A DNA stretch of 64,000 nt from Cephalopachus bancanus (lineage: Eukaryota > Chordata > Mammalia > Primates > Tarsiidae). Position 1 is the first letter of the stretch. Each line of letters begins with the position of its first letter. Made by a program: the position numbers and the translations under genes. Positions 34,531 through 45,925 of the stretch are shown in pieces. Under the pieces are notes generated by a model, which saw nothing but the letters and a program-made list of their open reading frames with translations, searched no databases and was not told where the DNA came from. The stretch lies in the NCBI GenBank assembly GCA_027257055.1, contig JAPVLO010000138.1:7440001-7504000 (forward strand), written 5' to 3'.

Positions 34531-37500
34531 CTACACCATACTGCGAAACTCAGAATGTCACAGGTGCTGGTGTATCTTACTTCCTGTGATAGTCACAGTC
34601 ATATTATTGTGGATACAGATGAATGTGTATCTTAATGTCTGTTAGACGTACATCTCTGTTCCTTCTTATCATTCCCTCCTGTTTTGACTTAAAACAGCAG
34701 TTGCTTCAAATCTTCTGTGAAGGCTTTTTTCCTTTTGTCTTCAGTCTAGACTCCTTTACCACTGCTCCTTTTATATTATAATAAAGTAGACTTTTATACC
34801 TTATTCTTAAAATGCTTTTGCAGCAGTAATTCTCTTATTTTAGATTTCATTCAGGTGAATATCATAAACAAAATATTCCCTTTCTTACATTATGTTCATT
34901 GTTATGATCTATGTCATCTTTGGAAAAAACTCTCAAACCCTAATATAGACAATACTCCCTGAATATCATTGTTTATATTTGTGCAACAATAATAAAAGAA
35001 ACCCTATTTCAAAAAAGCTTACATAAAAGCAATAGGAGAACTTCAATGTATTATAAATCATAAACATAAAAGTATTAACTTACTCTGTGCCACACATAAC
35101 TGGTCTGCTCCACAAAGCAATATAGGTCGGAAAATCACTGATGAGCAACTCTACCTCATACCAATAATTAACTTTAGGCATCTAAGTAATTTGAATGTAT
35201 CAGCTATACAGTGAAAATACATCAAGCTAAATTATTTCTCTGATGAAATATGATGTATTTTAAAATTTGAAAATGTTATCTAATTATAGACCTAGAATGT
35301 CAGAACTTTAAAAAGTATAATTTTAAATGACTTACTACACACTTTACATTCAATTTATTTCAGTTATTTTTCTACTGTTTCTGCCAAGACTACTTTTTGC
35401 AAATGCCTAAAGTTAAAAACCTTCTATAAAATTAAGATATTTATAAGCATAATAAGAATTTTCAGTGATAAACATGCAAAAATCTATAAAATTGAATTAA
35501 TGATCTAATAATAAAAATGTAAGATAAAAGAACTGTTTAAAGAGATGCTTTGTTAAAATACCCTAATTGGATGAATAAACATAATAATATGATCGTTCAC
35601 AGGCATGTGTAAAATATTAGTACAAATAAAATGTTTTATATTCGTAATGAATATTTTGATAAGTTGACTTTAAAATGTAGGTTAAACTATGTTCTTAATC
35701 ATCTACTTTCATTTGAAAAAAAAAAAGAAATGAGATTGTTATTTTGATATGTTTATAACAGAAAACAATCATGGTAACAGATCAGTAGATGAATCAGTTA
35801 AAGGTAGGGATTGTTATAATTTTTTAAAGACATTAGACATCAAATTTAAATTCAGTATAAAAGTCTATGCAAACCTTAGATGACGTGTTGTATAAACATT
35901 TTGTCTTAATTGCTTTTGAGTGACCCATGACCAAAGGTGTTTGTAGACTAGGCCTTAACCTGGATTAACATAGACCTAGCTGCATTTTCTCTATTTGATA
36001 ATAGAACAAAATATTTTTTGGAATAGTATTAAACTATAATGCCAGGCTAAATGCCTCTGCAGAATATTGATTTTTTTTTTCAAAAATAAATATCATTGAT
36101 TTCTGGTTTTAGCTCTAAGATGCAAAGATTTTGAAAGCCATAACTCTCCTCTTACAAGAAATAAAAGTCTGAACAAACTGAAAATCAGCAACTACATTTG
36201 GACTCATCAGGGAATTGAAGTCACAGGGTAAACCCCGACCTAAGACATGTAGCAGCAGACAAATACAGAGGACAGCAGCCTAGATCAGTTTACCAGTATC
36301 AGAAGCCATCAGAGCCATAAAATGGTGGAAACAGGGTAATGTTGAGAAACTGCTAGAGGCAGGTGATGACTAGCATGAGAATAAGACACTCCTGAAATTC
36401 ATAGTCTTAGAGAGTCCCCATGTTTTTATAGCTTTAGCCTCCTGGCATACTAGAAGGAGAAGAAAGAGGCAATGGAACAGAAAATATATTTGAAGTAACA
36501 ACTTTTCCACTTGAACTCAACTTGCTCTGCTCATACCTGTGGCCCAGGTTGGAAGCTGGTTTTGTGAATGATGTGTTCTTCCTAAACTTGTCCAGAGCCT
36601 GACGTTGATCAGCACCCGACTCAGGATCAGTTCAGTTCTGCACCAAGGCTCACTGCTGAACCTTTCCACAGTCTCTACTGTAGAGTCACCTCACCCCTTG
36701 CCGTGGTAGGCCTAAAAGAAGGCAAGCAGGCATTTGACTCCACTCTCTTGTTACAAATTCTCTTCCCATGCTCAGCAATACTCCAGAGAAATTTGGTCAC
36801 ATTAAATTTCTTTACTTTCCCTGCCTTCCCATGATTCAAAGCCAGAAACGTTGGTGTAGACATTTCTCAGATTGAATTGGGCTGGGAGGTGATGTCCAGG
36901 TGACCCTAAGCACTGTATCTTCCAAGAGTCTGAAACGTGAATAAGGACAAAAGTCACCTGTCACAGTTCCCTTCAAATTATTTAATACATATCGCAAAGC
37001 TTTATTTCTCTACTGTCATATATTGCTTCTTCCTGGAACCCATTATAATAAAAAGACCAATTTCTCTTGCTGACTTTTACTTCCCATCTAAGGTTTAATG
37101 GCAGGAACGCATAGAAGAAAAACAGCAGGATACGCTTCCCTATAAGGACCTACATTCAGCATTTTCTTTATACTATTACTTATTGTCATTACTATTAGAA
37201 TTAATATGCATTTAGTTAAGACATCTATGTTTAGGATTTAAATATGGGTAAAAGGATTAATAAATAATCTCGCGCCCTTAGGTTTATTTGATGACCCCTC
37301 TCATCGCTATTCCAAGAGATATTACCCAGGGATACTATTTATAACAAAATATACCACATATATCCCACACACACATACCACTGCATATATACAATATATC
37401 TTTCAAAAATAATTATGAGTTTCAGAATGCATGGAGTGGAGGTAGTTGTCATGCACCTGAATGCCAAAAATACTTCTCGCTGATGAATCAAAGCTACCAT

Positions 37501-38047
37501 AGTGTAAAGACTAGTACATCCCATGATTAAAGCAATCAGTGGAAGAAATATTAAAATGTGAGGAAATTTTTTGTATTGAAAATTGACAATTTGCTGACAA
37601 TGAACATCAATCCTGGTTATATCATTAATAGAAATCAAAAGAATGGTATATATCTTTGCTCCATTCATTTCCTCCTACAATTTTAAAGTTCTTGAGTATA
37701 TTTTGTGACTGAAATTAAAGGACATATCAGTTCATGTGGTTCATGTTATCAGTTTGTTTCAGTGATTTCTATATACTTGCCATTTTATTCTTTCTCATAA
37801 AAAATCACTTAGTAAAAAGAAGGAGTATTCACAGTGTGACTTTCAGAAGTGCTTTTAGGATGTTACAGGGTTTTTTGAGACTCTTCAACCCTAAAACAGC
37901 CTTCTCCTTTTCTTTTAACAAAGATCAGAATCACTTTACCGGTTTTTAAATGCTATCTCCTCTCTAGCAAGTAAGAAAAATGTTTGGTGCAGAAGAATGG
38001 GTTCTGAAAAAAAAAAAAAAAAAACAAGAGTGCTGACATTTAGTAGT
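34531..38047. other. long unassigned stretch
   Basis: Mostly AT-rich. A GC-richer block at 36120-36950 could be an old repeat or LTR but I cannot place it. Open frames (36675-36863, 37339-37668) have no domain. A 19-A run lies at about 38008-38025. Confidence 0.4.
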
Positions 38048-38059
38048 AGCTTTGTCATT

Positions 38060-38300
38060 TTTTTTTGAGTTGGAGTCTCACTGTCACCCAGACTGGAGTG
38101 CAGTGGCCGCTCCCGGCCTTGACCTGCTGGGCTCCGGCGATCCTTCCGCCTCAGCCTTTCGCGTAGCCGGAATTACAGGTACTCACTACCACGCCCGGCT
38201 AATTTTTTTATTGTAGAGATGAGGTCTCGCGGGCTCAGGCAATCCACTCACCACAGCCTCCCAAAGGTGCGGGATTACAGGCTGAGCCACCGAGTCCAGC
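38060..38300 (-). mobile_element. Alu SINE with perfect 12-bp TSD, internally shortened
   Basis: Antisense dimeric Alu starting TTTTTTTGAGTTGGAGTCTC. AGCTTTGTCATT flanks it at 38048-38059 and 38301-38312. About 45 bases are missing relative to the full copies, with losses after CTCACTG and before CTTGACCTGC, and in GAGGTCTCGCGGGCTCAGG. Diagnostic bases otherwise match the lineage-specific dimers. Confidence 0.94.
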
Positions 38301-38312
38301 AGCTTTGTCATT

Positions 38313-40570
38313 AACTGGCAACATGAAATTAGAGAAATTTCTCAATGGGTCCTATTGGATAGATCATGCCAGACTACATGTTCTCAAAAGTCACTTGCAG
38401 ACCTCACATTTAGCAATTTCAATATTCTGCTGAGCTCCCTTTTCTTATTACCTAGTTAGAATAAATCAGTAACAGTATCTTCTTGTAACAATTAAAATTC
38501 TGCTTTGAGTAAACTGGAAAACATTCTGCAAATGAAAGGATAGGATATATGCCCAATTCATGCTTACATATTACCAAATATCGACCAGTGCTTTCCATGG
38601 GTTTAGTTAAATATTTGATATATTTTCATCTACCACAGAAACAACATATACATATCATATTTAAATGTCTGAACATTAAGCTGAAACTGAGAGAGAATTG
38701 TAAACTAATGCAGTCAAAATTAAAAAACAAGTTATCTGTTCCTCTTTCCATATTCAATTGTAAAAAAAACTTTTTCTTTTCTACCTAGTGAGAAAAAAAT
38801 ACGTTCTAATTGTTTTTCTTCTTAAGCTAGTGGTCATAAGTTCTGTTGACTTTTGCATCCACTTTTCAGTATTGAGAACTAACTTTAGCCATTTTTGCTT
38901 ATTTAACATGCTTTTAGCATCTCCTAAGAGCAGATCTTAGACTAGTCTTCTGAGGTCCAAAGATGAATAAGTTAAAACTAAATGTCTCATAGAAGAAGCA
39001 GAAATCTGCATAGCTATTACTGTGCACACTATGTGTACATAGTATGGTTGTGAGAAGTAAGTGACAAATGAATGCAAAACAGCAACATGTCTTTCGCTCA
39101 GGAAGCATTAGGGATCAGATATTTTTGAGAAGTGTTTATTGTTTTATCCCTAAGAATCACCTGTTCACTGATATCTTCCCAATTCATGCCATAATATTTA
39201 TTTCCTAAGAAGTCCTTCGCTTAGTAGATGAAGCAAAGGCATCCAGTTATTGTACTGTAATATAAATTATTAAAACATTTAAAAAACCACAACCTGATAT
39301 CAGAAAGACATTTTAGGAACATGCTCATTGTACAAGTATGTCCCACCCGAGAGAACACTTCTCATACTGAGATTGGGTAGGAAAAGGAGTTGGAGGGCAA
39401 GCAAAGCCCTAGTGATCAGCTAAAGTCTTTGAAAACCTGAGATTAAAGGGAATGGGTGCCTGCTTCCTTTCTGCTTCCAAATGGTCCCCAAGTCATTACC
39501 AGGGCAATAAATAAACCTCATGGAGAAGCTGAAATGCTGGAGTCAAAAGGCTAGGGCTGTCCTAGTGAATGTCTTGGGCTCACAAAGTAGTTTTAGAGAA
39601 CAAACTTCCCTAATTACTAGATGAAGGTATAGAAAATAAATTGAAGGAATTAAAGTGATACAGCCTAAAAGGATCTCACGATTATGACAAGGGAAAAAAC
39701 CAAGAGTGCTCCACCTAGACTGTAAGTGAACAGAGGCAGCTCAGTGCATGCTGACTGGAGTTGTAAGCACAGCTAATCATTACACTTCACAGCAGTGTAA
39801 TGCCATAAAGCTATTGCTTAGGCCAGTAGACCCTAAAAACCTATCTGGGTTAGGACACAATATAAATATGAAATGACCATTTTACTAAGAATTGACTAAA
39901 ATTAGGTAATTTCCCTAAAACACAAAGTCACTTTTTTGCATATCTAAGATTTTGTAGCTTGTGATTTTGAGTCGGGACATTAAACCATAGTTATTATTCT
40001 TATTATTAATTGTCATGTCAAAAGTTCAACAGAGCCTTTTTTTTTTTTTTTTTTTTTAGGAAAAGCACCGATTTTTAGAATAATTCTGTTTAGATACAAC
40101 ATGACTATTAAGATACTTTCCTTCACATTGAAAAATAGAAATAGGTAATCTCATTAGTCTGTCTGCTTCCTATGAATTCTGGCATGATCGAAGACTATTT
40201 TAAAACACTGAACAAAATCCTGCAGTATTAAAGCAATCTAACATCACATTTAGTACTGTGATTAAGTAACAAAGCACTGATTGGTCCCTGGAGTAGTGTA
40301 CACCCATAGATTAAGTGTCAGAGTTGAAAAATTGCATTTTAGATCATGTCATGGCAAAGTTAAGAACGCTTACACCACAATATAGCCACAGCTTATAACT
40401 TGTAGATTAGTTAACATGAAAAGAAATGTAGAGTTGGCACATTTAAATTATTTTATGTTTTCCTTCATGTAAGTCTTAGTCAATAACAACAACAAAAAAA
40501 ACTAATAAAATGAAAAAATAAACGTAAGATATTTTCTCGTTTGCCTAAGGCTATTATGTAAGCATAAGCA
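38313..40570. other. unassigned, AT-rich
   Basis: No gene or confident repeat. A T21 run lies at about 40039-40059. Confidence 0.4.
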
Positions 40571-40996
40571 CAGGTTGAGCATTCCTTATTCAAAATGCTT
40601 GGGATCAGAGATGTTCCAGATCTAAATGCTTGGGATCAAAAACATTCCGGATGTAAATATTTGGGATCAGAAGCATTCCAGATTTGTTATTTTTTCAGGT
40701 TTGAGACTATTTTCATATACAGTATATAATGAGATAACTTCAGGATGGGATTCAGTCCTAACATGAAATCCATTTATGTTTCATGTATACCTTATATACA
40801 TAACCTAAAGGCAATTTTATACAATATTTTGAATAATTCTGTTCATAAAGCAAAGATTTGACTGCATTTTGACTGTGACCCCCCACATGAGGTTAGGTAT
40901 GAAATTTTCACTTGTGGTGTCATGTCAGCAATCAAAAAGTTTCAGAATTTGAGATATTTTGGGTTTCAAGTTTCCTAATTAGGGATGTTCAATCGA
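40571..40996 (+). mobile_element. Tigger-like (pogo) non-autonomous element
   Basis: Starts CAGGTTGAGCATTCCTTATT and ends in the mirror text 'CTAATTAGGGATGTTCAATC', an imperfect terminal inverted repeat. Internal phrases 'TATACAGTATATAATGAGAT', 'ATGAAATCCATTTATGTTTC' and 'AATTTTATACAATATTTTGAA' match a Tigger-family MITE of mammals. TA follows at 40997-40998. A 31-bp unit near the left end is tripled (40593-40685). Confidence 0.8.
40593..40685. repeat. three tandem 31-bp units inside the Tigger-like element
   Basis: Units begin at 40593, 40624 and 40655, each starting AAATGCTTGGGATCA (third: AAATATTTGGGATCA) and containing CATTCC/GTTCC then AGAT or GGAT. Copies differ by several bases. Confidence 0.92.
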
Positions 40997-41589
40997 TAGC
41001 ACATTCAACTGAGTTTCATGTTAACAATTTGTGAACTGGACACATCTATTTCCTGCTATTTATTAGCAGGAAAGTTCAAAGAAGTGTTTGCTAGAGACTG
41101 TATGGTACAGTACATGCAATACATTTAAAGGGTTGACTGCTCAGGCTTGAACTCCACCTACTAATAGAAAGGGAAATGATATACTTCTTCAAGGACTGGG
41201 TAACCAGTACAAAGTCCAATTATACTAAAAAAACCTATTCACTCATTGCCCCAAGGGGATTGACAGTCTTTCCTAATAATATATTATACTCAACAATGTA
41301 TGACTGTGGCCTGCTGCCATTTGGCCCTGATTTAGCGACCCAGAAGGGGCCTGTCTCTTGTATAATGGGGATATGAGGTCTTTCTAAACTTTCTCTGACA
41401 TGTTATGTCTTTCAATTACTGGTCACCTGCTTTGCTGACTGAATTGGCTATTCACTTCTTGATTCTAAATCACATCTTATCATAATGACTAACATCATTG
41501 AGTGGCTACAGCTCTCAGGACAAAACAGAACCATATCTATGCAGTCAACTTTCCACTTGAGACTTTAGCTGATTCATGATTTTAAAATG

Positions 41590-44403
41590 TAGTATTGGAC
41601 TTGCTTTATTTAGTGTGTACTGAGTACACATTAATTTTTTTTCCCACTCCTTTACCTTGAGTCTGAAGGAGTCTGGGTGAGTTTAGCTAGTCGCTTGAAG
41701 GCAGCAGGTATTTGAGTTGTGTGTTTTATCCATTCTGCCAGGTTATATCTTTTTAGTGGGTAATTGAGACCATTTATATTCAGATTTAATAATGATATTC
41801 ATCAAACTGGTTGTTATCTAATTGCTTTGCTTATTTATTTCCTCTGTTGTTTCGGTGATCCATAAAACCTGTGAACTTTAAGATTTTCAGTGTCTTTCTA
41901 TTAGTGTATTTCAACATTTTGTTTTAGTATGTAGAACTCTTTTGGTGACAAATTCCCTCAGCTTTTGTTTGTCTGCAAAGGACTCATTTTCCTTTGTTTA
42001 TGAAATTTAGTTTTGTGGGAGAAAACATTCTTTGCTGACAGTTATTCTGTTTGAGGAGATTGAAGATGGGACCCCAATCCCTTCTGGCTTGTAGTGTTTA
42101 TTCTGAAATGTCTGCTGTTAGTCTGGTAGGTTTATCTTTCTAAGTTATTTGATACTTTTGTCTCACTGATCTTAAAATTCTTTCCTTCACATTAGCTTTA
42201 CATGACCAGATGATTATATGCTTTAGGGGTATCCTTTCTGCAACAAATCTTCTGGTGGTTTTTTGAGCTTCATGTATCTGAATGTTTAGATCTCTGGCAA
42301 GGCCAGGGAGTTTTTGTCCATTATTCCCTCAAATAGATTTCCAAAAACCTGTTGCTTTCTCTTCTTCCTCAGGAACTCCCGTGATTCTTAGGTTTATGTG
42401 TTTTACACAATCCCACATTTTTTGGAGACTTTGTTTCATTCTCTTGATTCTTTTTACTTTATTGTTTTCTGATTGAGTTGATTCAAAAGCCTTGCTTTCT
42501 TCTGTGATGTTTTCTTCTGTTTTTTCTATCTACTAAAACGTTTTCCACTGCATTTTGTACTTCCCTAAAGGCTTCTTTCATTTCCAGAATTTCACTTATT
42601 TTTTTTTTTAAGATGTCTGTATCTTTGGAGAATTTTTTATCTATGTCTTGAATAGGTTCTGTTTTTTGTTTGCTTGTTTGTTTTTTTAATTTCTTTATGT
42701 TGGCTTTCAATTTTCCCCTGAAATTCATTGACTAATTTTAACATCAATCTTTTGAATTCTATGTCTGGAATTTCAAAATTTTCATTTTGGTTAGGGTTTG
42801 CTGCTGAAGTGTTTATATGGTCTTTGGGGGTGTTGGAGATCTCTTTTCATATTGTCAGAATTAATTTTCTGGTTCCTTCTCATTTGAGTAGATAACATCT
42901 TCTTTTCGGTTTTTTTACACTTTTTTTTTCTTTTGAGTTGGAGTCTCACTCTGTTGCCCAGACTGGAATGCAGGGGCCGATCCCGGCCACCGCAGCCTCA
43001 ACCTGCTGGGCTCCAGCGATCCTTCCGTCTCAGCCTTCCTAGTAGCCGGAATTACAGGCGCGTCCTACCACGCCCGGCTGATTTTTTGATTTATTGTAGA
43101 GATGAGGTCTCGCTGCCCAGACGGGTCTCGAACCCGCGGGCTCAGGCAATCCACTCACCTCAGTTTCCCAAAGGCGCGGGATTACAGGCTGAGCCACCAA
43201 GCCCGGCGATAACTTCTTCTTATTTGAGGTTGGCAGGGGGTTGACACAGGCACTGTAGGGTTCCCTTGGTTCTATAGCCTTGCCGTGGTGAGTTTCTCAA
43301 TTGCCAGATGTAGCAGCCCTGTGCTGTGCACCTGCACGGTCTCACAGCATCCTGAGTGGTAGGAGTGACTTGGAAAGTGTTGTTAGCTGTTGTTTGGGAT
43401 AAGGCCTTTCCCAAAGCCGAGGTGTGTATCTGTTGTGTTTGGTTGTACTGTTGACCTCCAGCCAGGAGGTGGCTCTTGTGGGAGAAAGTCAGCTATGATG
43501 ATGGCTATAAGGTTTCTCCTTAGTGGGTGCTGCTCCAAGGAAGTTCCCAGTCAACCTAGACCAAGGGCAGGGCTCTGGTGATTTCCCAAGTTCTCTCTCT
43601 GTTTTGAGCCTTGACGGGAATGCAGGGGAGGTGTCCTAAAGCATCCCACAAGTGTGCATTCTTAGCTTCCCCAGTGGGGATTAAGAGGGAGTCCCAGGCT
43701 GCTGGGGTAATGCTGCTGGGCAGAGCAGGCACAGAAGTGTTCACCAGGGGGTTGAGAGGTTGCTATGGCAACGCGATCCACCCAGATTCTCCTTGGCCTC
43801 AGGCAATCTGCGACCTGAATGTCAAGGTGCAGCTGGCCTCAGGGCCTCAGGTATTCTCAGGAAACTCATTCGACTAGGAACTGTCAGAAGCCTTGGCATT
43901 TGCCCTTGGGGCCCATTCCCTCCCAAGCCAGCCAGAAAACTGCTGATCTACCCTGCCAGTGTTGAGTTCCTGGGAAATGGCAGCTGGTGCTGCTCTATGA
44001 TTTTTTTTTCCTGCAATACTCCGTGGCAGAGCATGGCTGTGGATCAGGCAGTTTTCCACGAGGAAGTGGGGTCCCACAAGGCTCAGAGAGCTTTAAAACT
44101 TCTTGGCAGGAGCACAGATCTCCAGAATTTGAATTCCCGTCCCACACCTTCCCCACTATGTCCAGAGGTTGTGGTAAACTAGGGTGGTACAGAAAACGGT
44201 CTGGCCAGTTCCAGCCCAGGTCGTTGTTTTTGTTTTGTTTTTCCTTTTTCTTTGCTCTGAGTCATTATTGTCACTCATTTGGAGACTCATGGGGCGTGCT
44301 GCTGGATCCATCCCTCTCTGGGTGCTGAGGAAACTCTCTCCATCTTGGTTTACTCTGTAGGAGAAACTCACCCTAGCTCTTATCGGTCATCTTACTGCTC
44401 CCA
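41590..44403 (-). mobile_element. L1: L1M/HAL1-type element preserving its 5' terminus
   Basis: Read on the minus strand from 44403, it starts GGGAGCAGTAAGATGACCGA, close to the L1 5' end consensus. A GC-richer 5' UTR of more than 1 kb follows (about 43210-44403), then an ORF1 coiled-coil region (42728-42483) with ISEILEMKEAFREVQNAVEN, and then decayed ORF1 RNA-binding text around 42450-42000 including NLRITGVPEEEEK-like residues. Text fades near 41590 around a linker/ORF2-side phrase (AATGGATAAAACACACAAC on the minus strand). The 3' part is absent next to it. An Alu interrupts it at 42910-43206. Subfamily uncertain. Confidence 0.75.
42910..43206 (-). mobile_element. Alu SINE inside L1 5' region, TSD about 16-20 bp
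   Basis: Antisense dimeric Alu from a T-run through GAGTTGGAGTCTCACTCTG to GAGCCACCAAGCCCGGC. Flanks GATAACATCTTCTTTT (starting about 42891) and GATAACTTCTTCTTAT (starting about 43208) are a decayed duplication. Carries the lineage diagnostics AAAGGCGCGGGATT and CGGAATTACAGG. Confidence 0.92.
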
Positions 44404-44514
44404 CTTGATGTTTCCAACTAAAAAGTCCCCATATAAGTCATGTTTCAGACGAAGTTTGATCTGAGATCCACATTCAGTTTTCTGTGGTAATATTGAGTCT
44501 GAGCTCCCTGAATG

Positions 44515-44540
44515 TTAATTAATTAATTAATTAATTAATT
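44515..44540. repeat. (TTAA)n microsatellite
   Basis: Six to seven TTAA/ATTA units in tandem. Confidence 0.92.
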
Positions 44541-45494
44541 TTCATTTCGGCTCCAACAGTGATTAGGATTTATGTTTTCTTATCCACTTCACAGAAAACA
44601 ATGTATCTCTGCATATAACCTTTAAGCAAGACTTCTAAATTTTACTCTAATAGATCACATGGATTACATGCTTATGGTGAATTTAGTGCTGTGACCAGGT
44701 GGGCTGTATTAGCCTAATTAACTTAGACCAATAAGGATCCCGTTTTAAAACTGATAGTGAGGTTAATACACAAATCATGGAGCTAATTTATTAAGGTAGA
44801 AGGAACTTTGGTAATCACAAGATCCACAATCATCTCTGCCCAACATTGACACAAAGCTCATAAGCGTATGATTATTTGTGAAGACACTAAGATACATAGA
44901 GTCCATAGAAAGATATATTAGCCTTTAGAAATACCTGAACTATTATAAAACTAATCTGTTTTCTCCCCAAAAGGAGACAACACAAAATTTCAAACAACTA
45001 TGCCTTCATGCTTAAGTCCAGTGTCCTCAGGAATATTTTCTTTCCTTTGCCTGGCCCTCTTCATGAGCCTCTTTTTGACCTAGAGACATATGGTTAAATG
45101 TAGATTTATCTTCAAAAGCATATGCACTATCCCATAGTAATAATCACATGAGTAATAGCTCACATTTGGAAATTAGAAGGAGTGAACAAAATATAGAGTT
45201 CTTTTGGCCACAGTAAATACTATAACTGAACAGCAATGCAAGGACTGACTGTCTTGGAAGCGTAGTGAATTTTTTTGGTCAATCTGGAAGCTTCCAATTT
45301 TTCTCTTTGGGTGAATAGCCCTTGGTCATTGTCCTCTATGGCCTTAGTTGGAGCAGGCAAAGGCAAGATATCATTCTGAGAACAGAATTAATTTAGTAGT
45401 ACTCCTCTTAAAAGAGTTCTAGAACCCAAGTAATTGAATAATCACCCAACTTCTATTATTTCTGCTTAAAGATACTTTAGCAAGGTAGTCTGCT
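44541..45494. other. unassigned stretch
   Basis: No gene or confident repeat. Confidence 0.4.
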
Positions 45495-45925
45495 ATTGTA
45501 GACTAAATTATTTTTCCATTCCATTACCCCTTTATTTCTCTATAGTCTTTGTCATGTGACTTTATATTCCCTCCCACAGGAGGTAGCATATATTCTACAC
45601 TTTGCTAATTTGCTATAATCATATATGACTTGCTTGGCCAATGGCATGATGGTAGACATGATTTAAGCAAAGGATTGAAATGTGCACATTGACTGGATCT
45701 TTCTTTCAGTGCACCTGCCGCCATCATGAGAGGATCATACTTTGGAAGAATTATCAAAACAGAAAACCATGGCTCAGAGCCAATCAAGCTGAGCTTTGCT
45801 TTCATATGTCATATGCCAACCAAGCCACAGAGATATAAGTGAAAAGTAAAGGCCTTTTATTACATGGTACTGCATTTTGTAGTGGTTTTTTACAAGACAT
45901 TATTAGGAATACCAATGTCAGTGAT
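45495..45925 (+). mobile_element. probable MLT1-type ERVL-MaLR LTR
   Basis: Order similar to an MLT1 LTR: 'GTAGACTAAATTATTTTTCC', 'CTTGGCCAATGGCATGATGG', 'GCAAAGGATTGAAATGTGCAC', 'CAGAGATATAAGTGAAAAG' and a degraded polyadenylation/tail region 'CATTTTGTAGTGGTTTTTTAC'. No internal coding region is attached. Confidence 0.6.

Noticed and set aside
37339..37668. 109-residue minus-strand frame
   Set aside because: Hydrophobic by AT-rich composition. No start context, domain or neighbouring exon structure.
43390..44464. Cluster of overlapping frames in a GC-richer block, possible exons or CpG island
   Set aside because: The block is the L1 5' UTR in reverse. Frames overlap on both strands and none has a domain.
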